Assembly (NCBI GenBank): GCA_963678235.1
Contig: OY782766.1
Coordinates: 2,294,001-2,358,000 of the forward strand
DNA: 64,000 nt
From: JABMQB01 sp963678235
Lineage (GTDB): Bacteria > Bacteroidota > Bacteroidia > Bacteroidales > Prolixibacteraceae
Reading direction: 5' to 3'
The notes under the pieces were generated by a model that was not told the DNA's origin, made no database searches, and worked only from the letters and a program-made list of their open reading frames with translations. This document shows, piece after piece, positions 61,265 through 64,000 of the stretch. How positions within the stretch are numbered: position 1 is the stretch's first letter; the number at the start of each line of letters is the position of its first letter. The position numbers and the translations under genes were made by a program.

Positions 61265-61278
61265 GTTCGGTTTTATTA

Positions 61279-61980
61279 TTAAGCAATTATATCTGCTTTC
61301 CAATATTCAAAAGTCTTTGTTTGTCCATTATCTAAATTAATGTCCTGTGAAAATTTAAATATTTCACCAATTGAAAAAACAATTTCCTCTTTATATAATT
61401 CACCTGCATATGCTAAGGAATGATATTCTCCTGTTTCACCACAAACATCTACATAATCTGGAAATGAAGATACTAATTGTGAATCTAGTTCTTTTCCAAC
61501 AAATGTATTGTCTAATTTATCTGCCTGCGTAACTACAATTTTTGATTTAATTCCCGATTTCAAAAATTCGTCAATTACTTCTTCGGGTGTTTTATCCCAA
61601 AGAGGCTCTACAATTTCAATACCCAATGGATTAAATTTCTTTTCTCTAACCTCTTTTGCGTTTGATATAGCAATGTCACCAAAGATAAAATGAGTTACAT
61701 CTTGATTTTTAAAGTAACTAACCGCTTCACCCATTTTTTCATCATAATTACTCAAATTACTAGCAAATGAAATGGTATGTAATGGAATACCAATACTCTT
61801 TGCTTGTCTGGATAAAATTTCCATAGGTATTGAATGAACAGAAGATTTCTTTGATTCTTCTTCAATAGCTGTGAACAACGAAACAACTTCATATTCATTT
61901 CCATTTAACACTTTTTGTAAGGCTAATGCTGAATCTTTTCCTCCGCTCCAATTAAATATTGCTTTCTTTTTATTATTCAT
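61279..61980 (-). CDS. Diphthine-ammonia ligase-like ATP pyrophosphatase
   Basis: Start taken as ATG at 61980 (MNNKKKAIFNWSGGKDSAL); the longer frame would begin inside the repeat. 233 residues of the Dph6/PP-loop family. PP-loop SGGKDS near residues 12-17, then SVHSIPMEILSRQAKSIGIPLH, FGDIAISNAKEVREKK and the family signature CGETGEYHSLAYAGELY. Bacteria lack diphthamide, so the true substrate of bacterial homologues is unknown. Cytoplasmic, single gene with its own element C9. Confidence 0.85.
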   Translation of the reverse strand: MNNKKKAIFNWSGGKDSALALQKVLNGNEYEVVSLFTAIEEESKKSSVHSIPMEILSRQAKSIGIPLHTISFASNLSNYDEKMGEAVSYFKNQDVTHFIFGDIAISNAKEVREKKFNPLGIEIVEPLWDKTPEEVIDEFLKSGIKSKIVVTQADKLDNTFVGKELDSQLVSSFPDYVDVCGETGEYHSLAYAGELYKEEIVFSIGEIFKFSQDINLDNGQTKTFEYWKADIIA

Positions 61981-62013
61981 ATTATATTGTTTATGGTCTT
62001 TTCTCAAACTGAC

Positions 62014-62222
62014 GCACAACGTATGTATAAACGAACTTAATTACCCTATAAACTATAATTCTCCTATACAAACGTCTACTATTGGGTACTAAAAAATTTC
62101 GCAGGAAATCCGGGGGTTGCTTTTTTTGTGCGTTGCCGGGTTTCGTAGCCTTTGCAAAATACAAATATCCCTTCCGAAAAACAACAGGGCAATCTTCTTT
62201 ATAACCATTTCAAACAAACACA
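62014..62222 (-). repeat. Dispersed element, family B, copy B7
   Basis: GCACAACGTATGTATAAACG at the left, spacer containing CTATACAAACGTCTAC (partly inverted copy of the left end), then the core (TTCGCAGGAAATCCGGGGG ... CCGGGTTTCGTAGCC ... GCAAAATACAAATATCCC). It lies between the diphthine-ammonia ligase-like start and the DUF6155 gene. The last B copy in the window. Confidence 0.8.
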
Positions 62223-62282
62223 ACGAAAGCCTCTTTTTTATGGCGATAAAATTTTATGTAGTTTTAGGCAAAATATAAGGTT

Positions 62283-62807
62283 TTGAGTAAACGGGATTTA
62301 AAAAAATACCTGAACGGGCTCGACAAAGAACATTTGGAGGAGCAAATACTGGATTTATACGGACGGTTTAAAAATGTAAAAGAGTTTTACGATTTTGCCT
62401 TTAATCCGCGTGAAGAAAAGTTAATGGAACAGGCAAAATTTGCCATATCCAAAGAATACTTCCCCATTAATTCGCGAAGGCCAAAAGCCCGGCGGTCGGT
62501 TGCCCAAAAGCAGATTCGCCATTTTAAAACCCTGGGCGTTGATCCGTCGCTGCTGGCTGATTTAATGCTCTATAACCTGGAAATTGCGCAGTCGTTTTCA
62601 TCGGAACGGTATATTAAGGGCGATGCATTTTATAAAAGCTGTTTGAAGTCGTTTGAAGAGGCAATCCAATTCATTACCGATAACGGATTGGTATTGGAGT
62701 TTAAAAGCCGGGCGCTAAAAATTGCCGACGAAAGTTACTCGCAAAACTGGTTTAACCGAATGGCTTTCGAAGGTTTGGTTTCAAGTCCGGTGTTTGAAGG
62801 GAAATAG
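62283..62807 (+). CDS. DUF6155 family protein
   Basis: The only convincing plus-strand gene in the window, 174 residues. It starts with TTG at 62283 (no in-frame ATG before residue 50), preceded by AAATATAAGG. The protein is helical and basic: SKRDLKKYLNGLDKEHLEEQILDLY, a match to the DUF6155 family, which is known only by sequence. The internal signature YDFAFNPREEKLMEQAK is also typical. It has higher GC content than the neighbouring cassettes. No predicted activity. Its neighbours on the same side are repeats. Confidence 0.75.
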   Translation: MSKRDLKKYLNGLDKEHLEEQILDLYGRFKNVKEFYDFAFNPREEKLMEQAKFAISKEYFPINSRRPKARRSVAQKQIRHFKTLGVDPSLLADLMLYNLEIAQSFSSERYIKGDAFYKSCLKSFEEAIQFITDNGLVLEFKSRALKIADESYSQNWFNRMAFEGLVSSPVFEGK

Positions 62808-62814
62808 TTCTTCC

Positions 62815-62987
62815 ACCGCAGAGACGCAGAGGCGCGAAGTATGAGTCATTCAATTTTTATTGTCATTCCGAATGAAGAAAGGAATCTGTCCAAACGCAAG
62901 CAACAGAAAAAGATCTCTCACTCAAAAAAGGTTCGAGATGACAAATTCTAATCAGAAAGTTTTACCGCAAAGGCGCGGAGACGCAAA
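62815..62987. repeat. Nested dispersed repeats after DUF6155
   Basis: Outer parts ACCGCAGAGACGCAGAGGCG (62815 on) and ACCGCAAAGGCGCGGAGACG (62963 on) are direct near-repeats. Between them, TTGTCATTCCGAA (from 62860) and TTCGAGATGACAA (to about 62944) form an imperfect inverted repeat. Both motifs look like common dispersed repeats of Bacteroidota genomes. Confidence 0.6.
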
Positions 62988-63004
62988 GAAAAAGTCACCC
63001 ATTT

Positions 63005-63379
63005 TTAGATTCCGTGTTCGGAAAAGTATTTTCTGAGTACCACTTTTTTAAGTTCCCGAAGAATAATTTGATGTGCCAACAGATCGTTAAACGAATTTTC
63101 ATGAAGTCCTTCCTGAATAGTACGGACATCCTTTTGGGTAATGTCAATCTGATACAAAATCGCTTTTAATTTTTCCTGCTCCAAACCACTGAGTTCTTCA
63201 ATTTGGTAAGACAATTGCTCATGCATTTCATCGTAAGCCTTATGAACATCACCTGAAAATGTTAACTCCACGCCAAACAAAGCAAAATCTTTCATAATCT
63301 GCTCTGCAGTTTTCCGAATGTATTCTTCCTTATCAAAATAAGAATCCAAATTATCTTTTGTTACTACAGGTAAACTCAT
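63005..63379 (-). CDS. Small helical protein of unknown function
   Basis: A 124-residue acidic, mostly helical protein (EEYIRKTAEQIMKDFALFG, KAYDEMHEQLSYQIEELSG, EQEKLKAILYQIDITQKDVR). Part of it may form a coiled coil. It has no signal peptide and I do not recognise a family. It stands between PBP1C and DUF6155 with no overlaps. Confidence 0.55.
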   Translation of the reverse strand: MSLPVVTKDNLDSYFDKEEYIRKTAEQIMKDFALFGVELTFSGDVHKAYDEMHEQLSYQIEELSGLEQEKLKAILYQIDITQKDVRTIQEGLHENSFNDLLAHQIILRELKKVVLRKYFSEHGI

Positions 63380-63486
63380 GGTAATTATTTATGCTGGTAA
63401 GATACAAAAAGATGCGCTTAGTTATCTCCGGATCCAGCCCAAAACAAAAATTGACAGCAAAGACTATAAACCAAGATCATGACTAT

Positions 63487-64000
63487 TTATTGATTGCCCT
63501 CCACAGTAAAAAACTTTACTAATTGGTTTCCTTCTTCATCCACCAAATACAATTTATGCCTTCCAATTTGTGGATCGAGAGGCATTTTATGCACATTCCT
63601 AGTTTCGCCAACATAACTTTCATCCAGGTACCAATACACCACCACATCGTTTTGCTGATGCGCAAGTTCGAACAGTACTTTTCCGGGTGTTCCATCCAAC
63701 TGGGTTGGTATAAAAACATGGTTCATTTCGCGCGGATATATCCATTCCATAGGTGCCGACTCAGCTGCACATCCCTCCTTAAACGGCGGCAAAGGATTAT
63801 ACAATGGATGCTTTTGTTTATAATAGTACTCCATTACCGGAGGCAATACAAACCACGATTGATGTACCATTTCTGAAGGATTCATACACGCGCTTGTAAC
63901 CCTGAATTGTTTGGATTGATCGAGATGGATACGTTGATGCCAGGGACATGTTTTTATTTTTGTGCCAAAAGGTAGATGGATGGTATCGACTTTTTCGCAA
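63487..64000 (-). CDS. pbpC: Penicillin-binding protein 1C, C-terminal fragment (runs off the window)
   Basis: The open frame continues to the window edge; the visible part is 171 residues. It reads FGTKIKTCPWHQRIHLDQSKQFRVTSACM near the start and FVLPPVMEYYYKQKHPLYNPLPPF, GTPGKVLFELAHQQNDVVVYWYLDESYVGET, KHKLYLVDEEGNQLVKFFTV, the pattern of the BiPBP_C domain at the end of PBP1C. The transglycosylase and transpeptidase domains must lie beyond 64000. It acts in the periplasm on peptidoglycan. The stop is at 63487. Confidence 0.85.
   Translation of the reverse strand, partial: CEKVDTIHLPFGTKIKTCPWHQRIHLDQSKQFRVTSACMNPSEMVHQSWFVLPPVMEYYYKQKHPLYNPLPPFKEGCAAESAPMEWIYPREMNHVFIPTQLDGTPGKVLFELAHQQNDVVVYWYLDESYVGETRNVHKMPLDPQIGRHKLYLVDEEGNQLVKFFTVEGNQ

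Noticed and set aside
1..64000. Integron integrase, tRNA or rRNA genes
   Set aside because: I looked for a tyrosine recombinase of IntI type and for tRNA-like cloverleaf or rRNA sequence and saw none, so the attC-like sites have no partner within the window.

Overview
The window is AT-rich and almost every gene is read from the minus strand (one clear plus-strand gene, 62283-62807). The following point to a marine or anaerobic Bacteroidota of the Bacteroidia, probably near Marinilabiliales/Prolixibacteraceae: short-signal lipoproteins, a SusB-like GH97 enzyme, TPR-histidine kinase-receiver-AraC one-protein regulators, a type IX secretion sorting domain, DUF4139 and SusC-type plug sequences, and IS1182/IS110 elements. 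The genus is an inference; no rRNA or tRNA is present.

Layout. 1-5.4 kb: end of a Tat-like exported protein, a sugar-transfer ATP-grasp enzyme, a PQQ-type propeller lipoprotein, a GH105 unsaturated-uronyl hydrolase and a class C serine hydrolase. 5.6-32 kb: an accessory zone of short unrelated genes or mini-operons (GNAT, serine hydrolase, DUF3307-SatD, P5C-reductase-like, HNH, DJ-1, OmdA-type, TlpA thioredoxin, small membrane proteins, Fic, DUF3795, AlkD-like), separated by dispersed hairpin elements and hit by an IS110 and an IS1182 element. It includes a tight four-gene operon (23.9-28.3 kb): DNA cytosine methyltransferase, double-GHKL histidine kinase, response regulator, caspase/CHAT-like protease. 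32-38.6 kb: AraC regulator, GH97, a DUF2938 gene broken by one stop codon, and a TauE/YeiH/LysR sulfur-anion export block. 38.7-46.1 kb: DUF4139 protein with a nested TonB-plug domain, then a five-gene exported/regulatory block and PhzF, the latter flanked by near-identical 190-bp direct repeats. 46.2-56 kb: a T9SS propeller protein, a giant hybrid sensor, and a PAS hybrid kinase plus CheB-CheR-PAS fusion. 56-61 kb: a pectate lyase with its probable hybrid regulator. 61-64 kb: diphthamide-synthase-like ATPase, DUF6155, a hypothetical protein and the C-terminal end of penicillin-binding protein 1C.

Two things stand out. First, the methyltransferase-kinase-receiver-protease operon looks like a signal-controlled conflict (defence or self-killing) system. 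Second, the intergenic elements share a fixed orientation relative to the genes. Read on the coding strand, each starts near TAAC just after a stop codon, forms a long imperfect hairpin, often with one unpaired base in an arm, and ends in CGTTRTGC-like sequence. That is the layout of integron attC sites and cassettes, although no integron integrase lies in the window. A gene-free 'cassette' (15.04-15.56 kb) carries a strongly structured RNA candidate with its own terminator on the opposite strand. Pectin-directed enzymes (GH105, pectate lyase with hybrid sensor) and alpha-glucan or alpha-galactoside use (GH97) give the metabolic flavour.
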